Below, piece by piece: positions 20,099 to 32,549 of a stretch of 64,000 nt of DNA (position 1 is the stretch's first letter; each line of letters opens with the position of its first letter). The notes beneath the pieces were generated by a model. It saw nothing but the letters and a program-made list of their open reading frames with translations. It ran no database searches and was not told where the DNA came from. The position numbers and the translations under genes were made by a program. Where the stretch lies: contig NC_046680.1 of the NCBI RefSeq assembly GCF_009870125.1, forward strand, positions 13,163,501 through 13,227,500. Direction: 5' to 3'. The stretch comes from Drosophila pseudoobscura. Taxonomy: Eukaryota > Arthropoda > Insecta > Diptera > Drosophilidae.

Positions 20099-23000
20099 CT
20101 GAAAAGAGGGGAGAGAGCAATGGCAGGGAAAGAGGAAGGTACGTTATTCATGGCCCAATCAAAATGCATTGTGAGTTTTGCGGATAATCATGGGGGAACT
20201 GCATTTCTTTAATTTCTCGTGTGGTTTACGGAAAAACTGCTGCACAGCCCTAAATATTCATTCATTTGTGTATATTTATGGATGAGGCAGGGATAAGGTG
20301 ACAATTATTCTACCTTCTACCTTTGAATATTTCCATAATATTGTTCTAAGGCATTTAAAGGAACCCTTCCTTCCCTCAGTTTGCCATCACTGACCTACAC
20401 TCTAGTTGGCTTTTGGCCGAAGCTCTACTACGGACCCCAAGAAACCCGTTAATTGACAATGATAAATGCAAATGATAAGCGATGAGCTGCCTTAAATTAC
20501 GGTTACGAGAAGACTTGAGTGCTGTGTTGGTGCCAGGGAATAACCATGGAAGGCCAAGTCGTTTCATTGAAACTCTCATCGAAAATGTACGAGGCACCCG
20601 CATAATTGTCGTAAGAAAAAAAAACAAAAAAAAAACGTCTCAGGCTGATTGTTATAAATTCATAAAGGCCCAAATATTGGCAATGATTATCGAAGCCAAG
20701 GCGAGGTGGTGCTCCGTGGCACGTGACCGGACCACCGACCTACCTATGAATAATGCCCAGTCAGAGTCAGAGTCCGAGATTTGTATCGGCTCCTTCCCTT
20801 TGGAGTCCCAAAAGTTGGACAACTCTGAGGGACAGCCATCAGGGCGGACCCTTGGCGGACACTTGACTTTCTCGCGTGCCATATTGCGCTATTGCGTATG
20901 GATTTGATGATATATGTGTCCAGTCCGAGTCTCATGAAATCTTTAAAGGAATCTTTAACGAAAGCAAAGCCCTGACAAGCAACGACTGTGCCTGAAGTGC
21001 AATAGAACGGAACGGATATTAGTTGCAAAGTCCTTCGACATTGACATCTCAAAGACGACCTGCTTCAATTAGCGGGCGGAACATGCCACTCAACCCCGTT
21101 CTCTGCCTCCGTTTCTGGAGGGGATCCTGATCATGTCTGTTGGTGAAACTTTGCGTCCGCTCCCAGAGGAAGTGGCTGGCCAAACCGGAGATAGTCTTAT
21201 CCCCAGCGACATTGATTGACTTGTCAAAGGCAAAGGCAAAGGCAAAAGCAAAAGCAGAGGCTGTCTTTCATCTGCATAAATACATGTACTATGTATCTAT
21301 AAGGACACTTGTTGTCTCTCCAACTGGGTGCCTCCGACTGTTGCATTGTCGGTTGCAAAAGACAAAGGCGTCACTACAGAAGGCGCAAACAGGAAGATAA
21401 ACAGCCCCAGAGCCAACAAAGGCATCATCCACATCTCACAGCGCCAGCACCAGTCCCAGCCAAGACAATGGGATAGAGGAGGTAGGTGAGAGTGTGGGAG
21501 AGGAGGTAAACACGATAGATTCCCCATCGAGTATGCACAGATCGGTGTAGTCTAGTCTATGGTGTGTTTGTTGATTTAAACAAATTATTTTTAGACGCGG
21601 GCCATATTAAAACGAACAAATAATGGCTTTCGCTGTTCACTTTGGCTCATTTAAGTTTTCAAATAAATAAAGAGCGCCCTGCCCCCTCCCCGTGGGTACA
21701 TGTACGTCTACGTAATTTGTTGCCAAGGACAGGTGGCATCTTGCCGCCAAGCTCTGCTCTGCCCTGCTACAGCGCCTTGCGGTATGCAACCTACTCTGCC
21801 CCCACAAAGTGCCAAATTCCGTTGGGCCCCGCCACTGGCTGCAGCAGTCAGCAGGCACCGTCACGGCTGCCTGGGGCAATCCGATTAGTATGCAGGTGCT
21901 TGTGGTCTCCAATAGAATTGCCAGCCACACTTACGTATTCGTATTCCCAGACAAATATATAATCGTGGCCGCAGCTGTACATATGTATCAGTATGTATCA
22001 AATGGAGCCTGGCCATATACGAAACGAAGCTGGCGCAGTCCATAAGAAGAACATCGAACACCAAACATCGAAACGCATTTCAGCAATTTTGTATCTAATA
22101 GTTTTTGCCAACTGATGTTCTGCAGCTGCCTGAGCGGACTGCGGACTGTGGACTGCGGACTGGACTGTGGTTTTCTGTTTACATTACATGCCTGCCTATA
22201 GCGCCGTCTTTAAATATTTTATACGACTCTGATTCCCTATAGAGATATTCAGATATCACACACTCATGGCATAGCTGTATGACATTAGACTTTTGCGAAA
22301 ACAGAGACAGACAGCCTTATGGGGAAAAACAGTAATGTGAATTATGGAAATCCATGATACATTTCGCAGTTTCCTCCAAGTCTTCTGAATCAGCTTCCTC
22401 TTGGGTCCCAAATGTCGGCAAACATCCTCGAAATTGATTGTGGATGATCGCAGGGCGGGCCTTGAGGCCTCACAATGAAACAGAAACTAATCTTTTACAA
22501 GCGGAAGGCTGGACACTGCCCAATTAATAATGAACATGAAAGAACACGCACACAGACAGACAGACAGACAGAGAGGCCGAGAGAGAGAGAGAGAGAGAGA
22601 CATACATATACATAGGCTCTGCCTACAATATCAATGGGAGACTTTTCCGGCCGTTTGACAGAGTTTGCCAGTTGAAAATTTGAATTTCAAATGGCGATCT
22701 CAAGCGCGAGATAACACAATAGATGGATGGGTGTATGGGTATGGGTGCAAGGCATGGAAGGGGCGGTGGGGGGCCACAAAGTGTCGCAACGGAATATCCA
22801 GAATCTGAATCAGATTCGGAATCAGAACTAGAACCAGTCCCACTACTGCGATTAGAGGGAGCTGCGGCGGGTGTAAAAGAGAGCGAGAGAGAGCGAGAGA
22901 GAGAGCAGATTAGTGAGTGCTGATTGCCGCAAGCGGTTGACAATACAGCCAGCCGTCTGCGCCGCCATTTGGCGAACTGCGAATTGAGCTGCGAATAAAG

Positions 23001-25997
23001 TTGGACGGAAGAGCCTGCAGACATGCCAACTATGGGGTAGGAGGGGGGTGCAGGGTGCAGGTTGCAGGTTGCAGGTTGCATAACTGTAGTTATAATAATA
23101 CAAGAAATGTTCAAGGTATTTCTCGCTCTTTTCGTTCAGCTGCTCGATGATTTTCTTTTGCTTTTCCCCCACTCCGCCCCCTGCTGGTGTTTTTTTTTGT
23201 TGTTTGGTGCGTTCGAATTCCGTTCCGCTGAATATTCACCCCATCAGTATGCAGGGTAGCTATGCGGATTTATTTGCTGTTAACAATACCAAACACCCCG
23301 CGCGTCTTAGCGTTACACCAACAACTCGACAGCTCTCGACAATATCAGTCGAAAGCATTCATTCCCTTTTAATAAACAGTTAAAATCGAGAATTAATTAA
23401 GCCCACCACGAAAAATACTGATTGGGAGAGGGAGAGTGGGAGTGGAAGGGCCTACCCACCTATCGCATAGATAGTGAAAATGAAAAGGAATCTACGGAAT
23501 GAATATGTGTACGCGTATATACTGTACAATACAATACAATACTGTACGTATGTATGTATGTAGAAATCAGTCATTAGATAATCGCCGAAATGGGTCAGTC
23601 CCCCCACGAGTCCCTCGAGATACACAAAATCGAAAGGGGGCCCAAATATCGAAACGAGTCTGAAATAATGAAAAATGAAAAATGCAAAATGCGAACGCCA
23701 ATTGCAAATTTATTGTGGCTTGTTTATAAGTACAGCGAAGCGATATTTTTCGCATTGTTTATGGCAACCTTACTTCTCGACTCCCCACCCCCTCGCCACC
23801 CCCTGCACGGAGACAGACTTGCCACCGAGCGGACACTGCGACAACATTTTAAGCGGTATTTTTATGGGAAGCCATGTACCCCCCTGCCCCCTGCCACCGG
23901 CCCCACCGGTCTCACCGTCGCAGCGTCGTATTCAGGCCGTATTCAGATAAATTAAAAACTGAAAATGTTTTTGCGACGCCAGTTGCATGAGAAGTTCCCC
24001 TCCCGCTCCGTCAACTACTTTTAACCGAAATTTTATTATATTTTATGTTATTTTATTTTATGATCTTTTTGGAGGGCACCTGCCAGACGACTCGGGCACT
24101 TCCAAGGTGGATTGGGGATTCCAACCGATTGGGGCTAACTATATCTTGTATCTGTATCCAACTGTGTGTAAGAAGTGCCCCCCTCCCCCAGTCGAAATTC
24201 CGCGAAAATTAAAACAGAAATGTCCAACCAGAACAAACGTATATACATATATGTATGTATATGTATATCTCGCACAATACATTATCTGTTGACGTACCAG
24301 AAAATTCGTCGCTTAGTTGTGGCTGCCTCTGATTTTTTTCATATACTACTTACGTATACTTTCTTATTTTAATATTTATATCAGACTCTAGATATAAATT
24401 AAACAAATACACATGAACAATGGTGTTTGGGGTCGGGGGGGAATACGCACTCTTGACAAATATTGGGGGACACACGCACACACACAAACACACTGAGTGA
24501 GTATGCTCTCATAGATACTCGGCGGCACTTCTTCGCGCATATAATATATGTACATGTGTACATGTGTATGTATCGCCAGAATAACAATAAGAATACAATT
24601 TTCGTTGCTCTTTCGTTCTTCCACAAATTAGAATTTATTTTAATACGCGGGAGGTCACGTTCATCGCACGGATGTGGTCTTGTGCTGTGCTGTGCTGTGC
24701 TGTGTTGTGTTGTGTGCTTGTTGTTGCTGTTGACGCACAAGATATTGCAAAATATGTATGTAGATACACGAATCGTAAATGCAATGCATTAAAAATAATA
24801 ATAGCAGCGGCAGCACCCACTGTGTCGTCACACAAATGTAGTAGCAGCAGCAGCAGCGGCACCGATAACACCACGAAGTATCTGAGAGATACAATTGGCT
24901 CATATTTACTGCTGCTGCTGCTGCCGATGCCGCTGCCTTTGCTGCTTCTGCCAACACACAGGCACACACACGCACACACACCCGCATATTGATCAGCAAT
25001 CGAATGAATATGATATTCGATTACAGCGGAGTTGGAACTGGAGAGAGGGGGGTGGCTGGCACTGTTTTTAGTGGGTGAGGGAGTGTAGTGCTTTCTGCGT
25101 AAGATGCACGGGACTCACAACTAAAAGACGACGACGACGACGACGACGATCAGACCGACCCCGAGAATGAGCGAGCGGATCGGATCGAATCGAAACAGAG
25201 CGGCGATCGACGGCGACGGTTGCCTGTCAAAGCAAAACGTCAAATGAAATGATTTTGCTCCCAGCTCCGGCTCGTACGAAACACACAAAAGAAAACGAAA
25301 CGAAAGACAGACGCACGGAGCGCAAAAGGCAAACGAACGAAAAGCAACCAAATGGTAGAAAAACTAAAACAATCTCTGAGAGCGACGATACCGACAACAG
25401 CAGCAACAACAACAGCGCGAACGAGAAGTACGAGTACAACAAGTATGTATCAGAGTCTGAGCTTGAGAGCGCAAGAGAGCTGTGAGAGGCAGCAGAATGA
25501 ATAAACATACATATATGTATGCACACATGTGTGCACCGAAGAAAAGAAATCAAAGCCAAATAGCTGAGCGCAAGGGAGAGCAGAGAGCACATTGCGTTGG
25601 AGCTGATCGCGTGAGAGAGTTCAGGCTGTTCGATATATATCAAGGGGAGTTCGTGGACCCGGTGGAAAGTGTTTGAGTTACCTTTTAATGGGAGATAATA
25701 AGATTCCACCGATTGTTTATTGAAATACGGAAATGCATAGGGACCTTCTGACATTATTAGCGGGTCAAAAGACTATAAACAAACAAGACTTCTAAAATTT
25801 GGTAAATTAGTATAATTCAAAAAGAAAGCTCTTAAAAGGAAAGTGGAACCTAATTGGAAAATTTACTTGATTTAAAAAGCAGTGAGTGTTTCATTCGAAT
25901 ATTCGTATATTTTATACATCAGAACAATGAACCTTGAAATCATAGAACTATGATTCCCAAAGTTCATGGTTTTCCGAATATCGGCCATTTTGCTCTT

Positions 25998-26009
25998 CCT
26001 ATCGATAGG
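25998..26009. promoter_or_regulatory. Palindrome containing a DRE site
   Basis: CCTATCGATAGG holds TATCGATA, the core of the DNA replication-related element bound by DREF (and overlapping BEAF CGATA sites) at Drosophila promoters and boundaries. It is 5.9 kb upstream of the Pde8 leader exon. No start site is proven nearby. Confidence 0.4.
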
Positions 26010-26286
26010 TTTCTCGTCCCCCATTGTGAAAGGTACTTTTATACAAAGTGTAAGGATTGCTATTATATAGATGCAGGTTCTAGCACTGTGGAAGTGTGTA
26101 TGTTTAGGAGTGGAAGGTGTATATCCATAGATTACGAGATAAAATTCAAATCTACTTTGAATAATATCATCTTCTATGATCAGAGTAATCAGAGTGATCC
26201 AAACTGTTTATTGATCCGGACTTTGAAGCATTTCCTGTGACACTGTCAGTGTTGCTGTCATTTTGTTGATAGCAGAGCTACACTAC

Positions 26287-26325
26287 TCAATGGAAATGGA
26301 ATCAATGGAAATGGAATCAATGGAA
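26287..26325. repeat. 15-bp tandem repeat
   Basis: Unit TCAATGGAAATGGAA, about 2.6 copies in a row, in the intergenic region between Pde8 and retn. Confidence 0.85.
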
Positions 26326-29300
26326 AAAATCAGGGATGACTCGTCCGGCTATTCAATCAAGTAGTATATATTCGTACCTTTCACCCCGGCGAAACCCACT
26401 CCTGCCCTGGTAGGAGTCTCTGCATCCCGCAAGCAGCTTAACTTTACTGAGACCCCGGCACACAAACTCACAAAAACACACACACAAAACACATGCAAAA
26501 GTACACAAACACACTCATACACGCATATGCACGGAACAGTTCTTGTGCCTGTGCTTGTGCCTGGCCCCCTTGATGAGCTTATATTCATCCTAGTAAGAGC
26601 ATATTTGCTGTTTTTTCCTTCCTTCATCTGGTAATTGTAATTGCGTTTGCCTGAGCTCCCAAACTCCTGACTTGACTCCACTATCAATTAGCTGGAGCTA
26701 GTTTTTTGGGGGAGGGAGAGAAAAATCACGACATGCCGAGGCTTCCTAAGGGGTAACACCATATTCACATCAATTTGGCACAACGGGGTTTTGGGGATTG
26801 GGGCTCTGGGGCTCTGGGACTTCGGGGGAAAATGTATTACCTTATGCAAATTGTTTGAGAATTGCAGCCTGATGACAGTCCTGTGATACCTGGAGAACTT
26901 CGAGCACTGGAAAGCACTTTAACTTTAATTTTTTGCCGCTGAATGCACTCGGGGGTCTGTGGTTGATTGTACGTTTATATATATATATATATATAAAGTA
27001 TATACATATATTTGTGGTGGTTGGTTGTATTGTAAATCACAATTGCGAGCCGATAAAAAAATCAACGTAGATTCATTGACGGACTAGGACCGACCGACGC
27101 GTCGGTAGCAGCGGGAACAAGCGGAATGTTTTCCCACTGGAAGCGTGCTGCCGATTTTGGTTTGGCTTTTGCTTTTACATTTGGCTTTGGCTTTGGTTCT
27201 GGCGCTGGTTCTGCCTTCTGCCTAATGGCAATGGATAGACACGATGTGGCCCAGACTGACGGGCAGTCAGGCAGTCAGTTAGGCAAGCCAGTGAGTCCAA
27301 AAACAGCGGGGAAAACCTGTGCCAGTGCCAGTGTCTGTGCTGTTCTGGCTGTGTGCCTGTGTGCGTTTGTATCTGTATCTATATCTGCCGCAAACGGTAC
27401 AACTGCGAGCTGCGCTGCGGGTACGAGTATCTATCAATTCTGCCAAAACTGAACTAAACTCTCAAGTGTGCAAAAAATTCTACATAAGTCGAGTGCTGTT
27501 CTGTTCCCGTCGTCGGCGTCGTTGTAGTCGTCGTGGTCGTTCCACATCATCGTGACACCCGAACGCTTATGTTGAGCAGCCCCAGCAGCAGCAGCAGCAG
27601 CAACAGCAGAAGGAGACGCTTCCCCGCCTCTGCCGCACACACGGATACAAACAAAGCATGCTTGTTGCATGCCCGCAAATGTTGAGATACAAAACGGTGA
27701 TACCTGTATGCTTGTGTGTGTTTGTGTGTGTGGAGAGCTTTCTGATAAGGGTGAAGTTGAAGCTGCCTCCGCGCTGCTCCCAGCCAAGCTTCCCAGGGAA
27801 CCTTAGGAGGGATGAATGAATGTATGTATTTGCATTGTACATATTCCTGCTGCTCCTGCTGTCGCCTGCCCCCAGAAGTAGGCAACAATCTTTCGTCCGA
27901 CGAAGGCAGGGCGTAATGCGCAGGCGTCGCTGTCGCCGCTGCTGTGCCTGCTGCTGCCTGCAATGGCAAGCTTTTATGCTCGGCAACATTCTCTCGAGCT
28001 GCGGGACAACTGTTGCTTGCGTACAGGCCGTAGTTCGAGCCGCGGCAGGCACGCACACACACACCATACCATATAAACACATGCACAATGACTCCTCCCC
28101 TCCGTCGCACTCTGTGTACTAAAAAAGCCACACAATTGTTGTATTAAACATGTGATGCTATGCGATGCGATGTGTGTGTGACTGGGGGGGTAACATGTAA
28201 ACATGTTTGTCTCCCGTTCGTGCTCTTGCCGCGTGCGTCTTCTTTTATCCTTTTCGTGCTCGTGCTCCTGCTCCTGTTCGTGCTCGTGCTCGGGCTTTCC
28301 CCACAGCCCCACACATCAGCTGGGTAATTTTACATTTCTTTTTTAAAGCTTAGTTTGTATTGGTAAATAATAGAGGTTACTTCCCGCTCGGCACCAAAAA
28401 GGGCAAACCGCTATTGTACTTTATGTACCTCATGCTGGGGGGCATTGGGCATTGGGGGCGGGGAGGCGGGGAGGGATACGTCCTGTATCTTGTGCACGAA
28501 AGCACATTATATAAAATTTATAAATACTTTTAAGCGCCGCTGCCTGTCAAGGTGCGTGTGTGTCTGCCCCCAAGTATAGGTGTGTTTGTGGGTGTCTCTG
28601 TGGGTGATTTGGTTCGGTTGGGCTTTGGGTGGCCATAGGCCGATTGGATGCGATGCCAACTTTATTACTGTATTATTGGCCTTTAATTTGAGCAGCAACA
28701 TCAATATACATACATATGTATGTACTATATGTATGTTTAATATATGTGTAGGTACATATCATCCATAAATAAATACATATATTTCCCAGTTGCCGTTCCC
28801 TGCGCTTTCCATTCTTTGGGGCTAATTTCTGTAATGTAATGTTTTTGGTTATTCGTTCCTTTGTGTCAGCAAGAAAGTGCTCGCAGCCATGCCACTGCTT
28901 CTTCTCCTGGCCGAAAAATATTCACGATTTATGGAGGGGCCGCTTCCTGATTAGTTGGGTTATTCGAGACCGAACACATTCTCAGCACGTGACCTGCAGC
29001 AATCCCCTGGGAGTTATTTATTCTTTATATTCGCCATTTGTTACACCTGGCTGTCAGCTGGTCTCTGCTGAAATCATCTGCAACAAGTTGTTGGCATTGT
29101 TTATTTATTGCTAATTGAATAGCTCTGAATGACCAATGACAGTCGCTAGCCGCATTCCTGGTGCACAGGACATTTGATTAAATGGAAATTCCTGACAAAT
29201 TGCAACCACAAAGTAAACTTCAAACGCTGTTTGAAATCCCCCCCAAAACCACAATAATTTTCATAAATTTCATTGAAATAATTGCAGCACAGAGAGTATA

Positions 29301-30319
29301 GTATAAATATCTGTGGCTTTGCCATCAAATGACGTCTCAGAAATTTCCATTACCCTTGGAATCAGTTGTCGTCGTTGTGCAGGTTTTGTACAGAGACTTG
29401 AGAATAATTCTGCAACCTTTAAAGCCAGCTTTTAATCGCTAAGCTGTACTGGCCAAAAGACAAAAAGCCCAAGGCTTAATAGCAAGAAATCAGAGAAACA
29501 GCAAATTTTTATAGGAAATATATGAAGATGATGCAGTTTTTCATAAATTTTCAGAGCGATTGTAGCAGCCGTGAGTGGGCCAGAGCAAGGGAAACCACTC
29601 AGGCCCAGGCTTTATCCGTTTATAGCCATGGTTCTAAACGCACTTGCCACTTATCAAGGCCCATTGCCGGGGCATAACAAAGTTGTGTCCGTAAGTCATT
29701 ATGCTGATGGTCCAGCAGAGGCCACGCTCCCCTCCTCTCTCTCAGCACAGCCTGTGGCTCCCCGCCACAACCATCATTATGCATTAATGTAGTTAGCACC
29801 CGAGACCTCACCTGGGCCTACACCTACACCGCCGCCATTTACCGCTGTCTGACTGGTCGTCGTCCTCTGGGCGAGAACAATTTCACGGATCCATTGTTTT
29901 CAACAACATTTGCTTTTCATCACTTTGTTTGGTGTGCATTTTGTGGGTTTCCCTCGCTATCCATCCATCCTCCCTACCCCCTACTCGACCAACCGGTGAG
30001 TATGATGATAATCTACGGCCCCTTCTGTGTGTTTATGACTTTTTCGCCTTGTGAAAATTGAAGCCAGGCAAGAAAAACATAAAGAGCAAATATTTCTTTT
30101 GTTTTATAAGAGAAGGAACAGAGCCGAGCCGCCGTATCGTATGCATCGGAGTAAGGGCTGTGCAGTGCTCTGCTCCTTTGAGTGATTCTCATGTTGTTTG
30201 CTTTTGCCACTTCGATCCGTGCCCTTCAAGCTCCACTTGTTATAACACCCACTGGGCGGGGGGTCTGTTAATTAGCCCTGGAGCCGTATTTAATGACCAT
30301 GATGGATTCGAATGCGAAT

Positions 30320-31335
30320 TGCAACTAAAATTAAATAGATTTATTATTCAATAAATTGAACGCTTATGCTTAGAATATGTCCATGTTCTTCTTGTTGGTG
30401 TTTGCTACATTCTGCTTTGCTTTGGAGTAGCTAGAAGATACGAGATACTTTGCGGGGCTGCAGGGGGGAGGGGGGGAGTGTGTCTGTTGTTTTCGGGCCA
30501 AGAGCGCAATTTAATTTTACGACAAATACATTTATACTTACAATATTACTTGTTTAGGCTCTACATCTAATATATGTCTATGATGATGCATACTCAATGT
30601 GGTCATAATGGATATGTTTGTGTGTGTTTCTATGTGTGTGTGTGTGTTTATGAATGTGTTCTTATAATTATCCAAAGATATATATTTATATATATAGTAG
30701 ATGTGTGTGTGTGTGTGTGTGTTGTGTACAGACTACATATTGATTGATATGTACAGGAGGAAGCTTTCAAGCCTAACACAAAATAATGATTTTCTTTAAG
30801 GTGAGAGGGGTGATGAAATTTATAAGGATAAAACAAACTTCATACTAAAAACAAACTAAAAACTCATTTCTGGGAAGCCTATGCCCTATGCGTATGCGTT
30901 CGCGTATCCTAGCCTATGTTTATCTATGGATATATTCCTTTATCGATGCTTGCTTATGTCTATGATCTATCAGTAAATACATGCTCGCCAGCTTGTCTTT
31001 TATGCAAATGTGGAAATTGAACAGACATACATACATACATACATATATCTTATATACTTCGTTCTTTATATATTATATTATTTATATGATCTTCTACATG
31101 CTGCGGTTAGGTTAGTCTAAGAGCGGTGCTATGCTGGTGTGGGTGTGGGTGTGGGGTGTTGGGGGGTATGCTACACATACATAAAACGATTGATTCGAAC
31201 CATTTTGATTCGATTCTGCCTCTTTGTAATGCCGCTCTGTGGTTCCGACTGAACAATGGATGCATTATTTCATCTTATATTTCACTTCTATCTCCTACGG
31301 TGTATGCGTTTGTGTATGCGAATGCATAAGTGTTT

Positions 31336-31373
<38 letters not shown>

Positions 31374-31485
31374 CATATAAGTTCTGGATCTGTGCATCTG
31401 TGTGCTTGTGTGAGTTTTACTTCTTTTGTATTTTTCTGAAAAATATGACTTTGGTATTCCTCTCTCGATACTTTTCCCGGCTGAC
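30320..31485 (-). other. retn: Probable retn 3'UTR
   Basis: About 1.16 kb after the retn stop. An AATAAA on the minus strand at 30345-30340 is the best poly(A) signal candidate. The stretch contains TG runs (30701-30722 and 31341-31368), ATAC repeats (about 31020-31045) and a G-quadruplex-type motif on the plus strand (31141-31166). The extent is an inference. Confidence 0.45.
31141..31166 (+). other. G-quadruplex-type motif
   Basis: Four G runs (3, 3, 4 and 6) with loops of 3, 3 and 4 bases on the plus strand. This is the template strand of the probable retn 3'UTR. Confidence 0.6.
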
Positions 31486-32549
31486 CTACGAACTGAGCAC
31501 CGCATCTTTCAGCAGGGAGATACCCACACCGGCAGCACCCACTCCCTGCCCCACTGTCCCCCCGCTACCATTCACAATGGCAGCAGCAGCAGAACTGGTG
31601 TCCATATCCTGGTCTGTCTCCTCGTTGGCCTCTTCCTTGACTGGCGAACGTTGTTGAGCCTCCTCCTCGTCCACGGCATGCGAATCCTCCTCTTCCTCAT
31701 CCTCCTCGTCATCGCCCGCTGGCTCGGGGCATGGCGATCCCGTTCTCCCGGTCGATGCCTGTGTTATTGGTGCATTCGCCACCAGGACACCCGAGTACTT
31801 GATGCCATTCAGCTCGAGATTGACAATAAGCTGCTGCTCTCCATTTTCGCCAGTTCCTGAAAGGGATAAGGGATTTAATTACATCGGATCCAGATAAGCA
31901 GCAGCGGTACTCACCATTCCTGGCCACCTGGAACTGCATGCCCGAGAGTAGGCTCAGCGTATCCAGTGGATTCATTTTAGAGCTACCGCCACACTTCTCC
32001 TCCGGCTGATCCTTGGCACTGGCCTGGGCCGCCTTGCCGCTCTTCTTCTTGGTGGACACCGGCGAACTGTGGCGATGCCCCACCGAGGCGGTGGTGGTGG
32101 ATGTGCTGGGCGAGTTTTCGATGGCCGAGTCATCCGACTTGTCCAGCTGATGGCTCTGGTGGTGGTGATGGTGGTGTCCGTTCATCTGTTGGGCCTCGCC
32201 GTCGTCGTGCATGGACGAGGAGTTGCCCGTGGTGTTGTGCTCTGCATGGCCGTACTCGTCCTCGGGCTCCCCCTCGGAGGCGGCGTCCTGCTGGTGCTGG
32301 TGTCCTCCATGGCCGCTGTTCGCCTGATGATGGAAGCCCGCTGCCGCCGCCACGGCGGCCATGTTGTGTGGATTCAGATAGAAATTGGCGGGGAAACCGG
32401 GCGGCAGGAGGCTGCTGCCTCCTCGTTTAGCAGGCGGTGGGTGGTGCGGTCCGTCGTCCTGCTCCACGGGCTCTGGCGTAGGCTCTCGTTCGCGTTCTCT
32501 TTTGATATTTGTGAGATTCGGTGGAGAGTCTGAGAGGTTTAGGGCTTCG
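31486..32549 (-). CDS. retn: retn C-terminal REKLES-region exons
   Basis: Two exons encode residues from about 597 to the end. The first starts REALNLSDSPPNLTN and continues through KRERERE, a six-His run (coding strand of about 32150-32180), Ser-rich and Lys-rich segments, and NPLDTLSLLSGMQFQVARNG. The last exon gives EQQLIVNLELNGIKYSGVLV, which matches the beta part of the REKLES domain used for self-association and nuclear localisation in ARID3 proteins. It is followed by an acidic Asp/Glu run and the stop at 31488-31486. Confidence 0.93.

Larger units (their letters stand above)
20099..30319. other. Intergenic or Pde8 5' region (10 kb)
   Basis: No gene recognised. It should hold the untranslated first exon(s) and promoter of the long Pde8 isoform, because the leader exon at 20098 begins at a splice acceptor. 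Notable stretches: A-rich, CAA-rich sequence on the plus strand at 25260-25450 that looks like a leader; a DRE-containing palindrome (25998-26009); a 15-bp tandem repeat (about 26287-26325); and a CTG/CAG-rich stretch (27580-27610). Open frames here are short or low complexity. Confidence 0.4.

Noticed and set aside
22723..22923. Plus-strand Glu/Ser-rich frame
   Set aside because: Encoded by GAATCx and GAGA simple repeats.
25227..25754. 175-codon minus-strand frame rich in Leu, Ser and Phe
   Set aside because: It is the complement of A-rich, leader-like sequence; composition explains the Leu/Ser/Phe runs.
25950..26240. Plus-strand 96-codon frame near the DRE palindrome
   Set aside because: Has an ATG, but the residue order looks random and AT-rich, with no domain; kept out for lack of support.
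27547..28131. Minus-strand frame of 194 codons with a Leu run and CAG-type repeats
   Set aside because: Overlaps several frames open in the same area because of GC-rich simple repeats; no conserved segment recognised.
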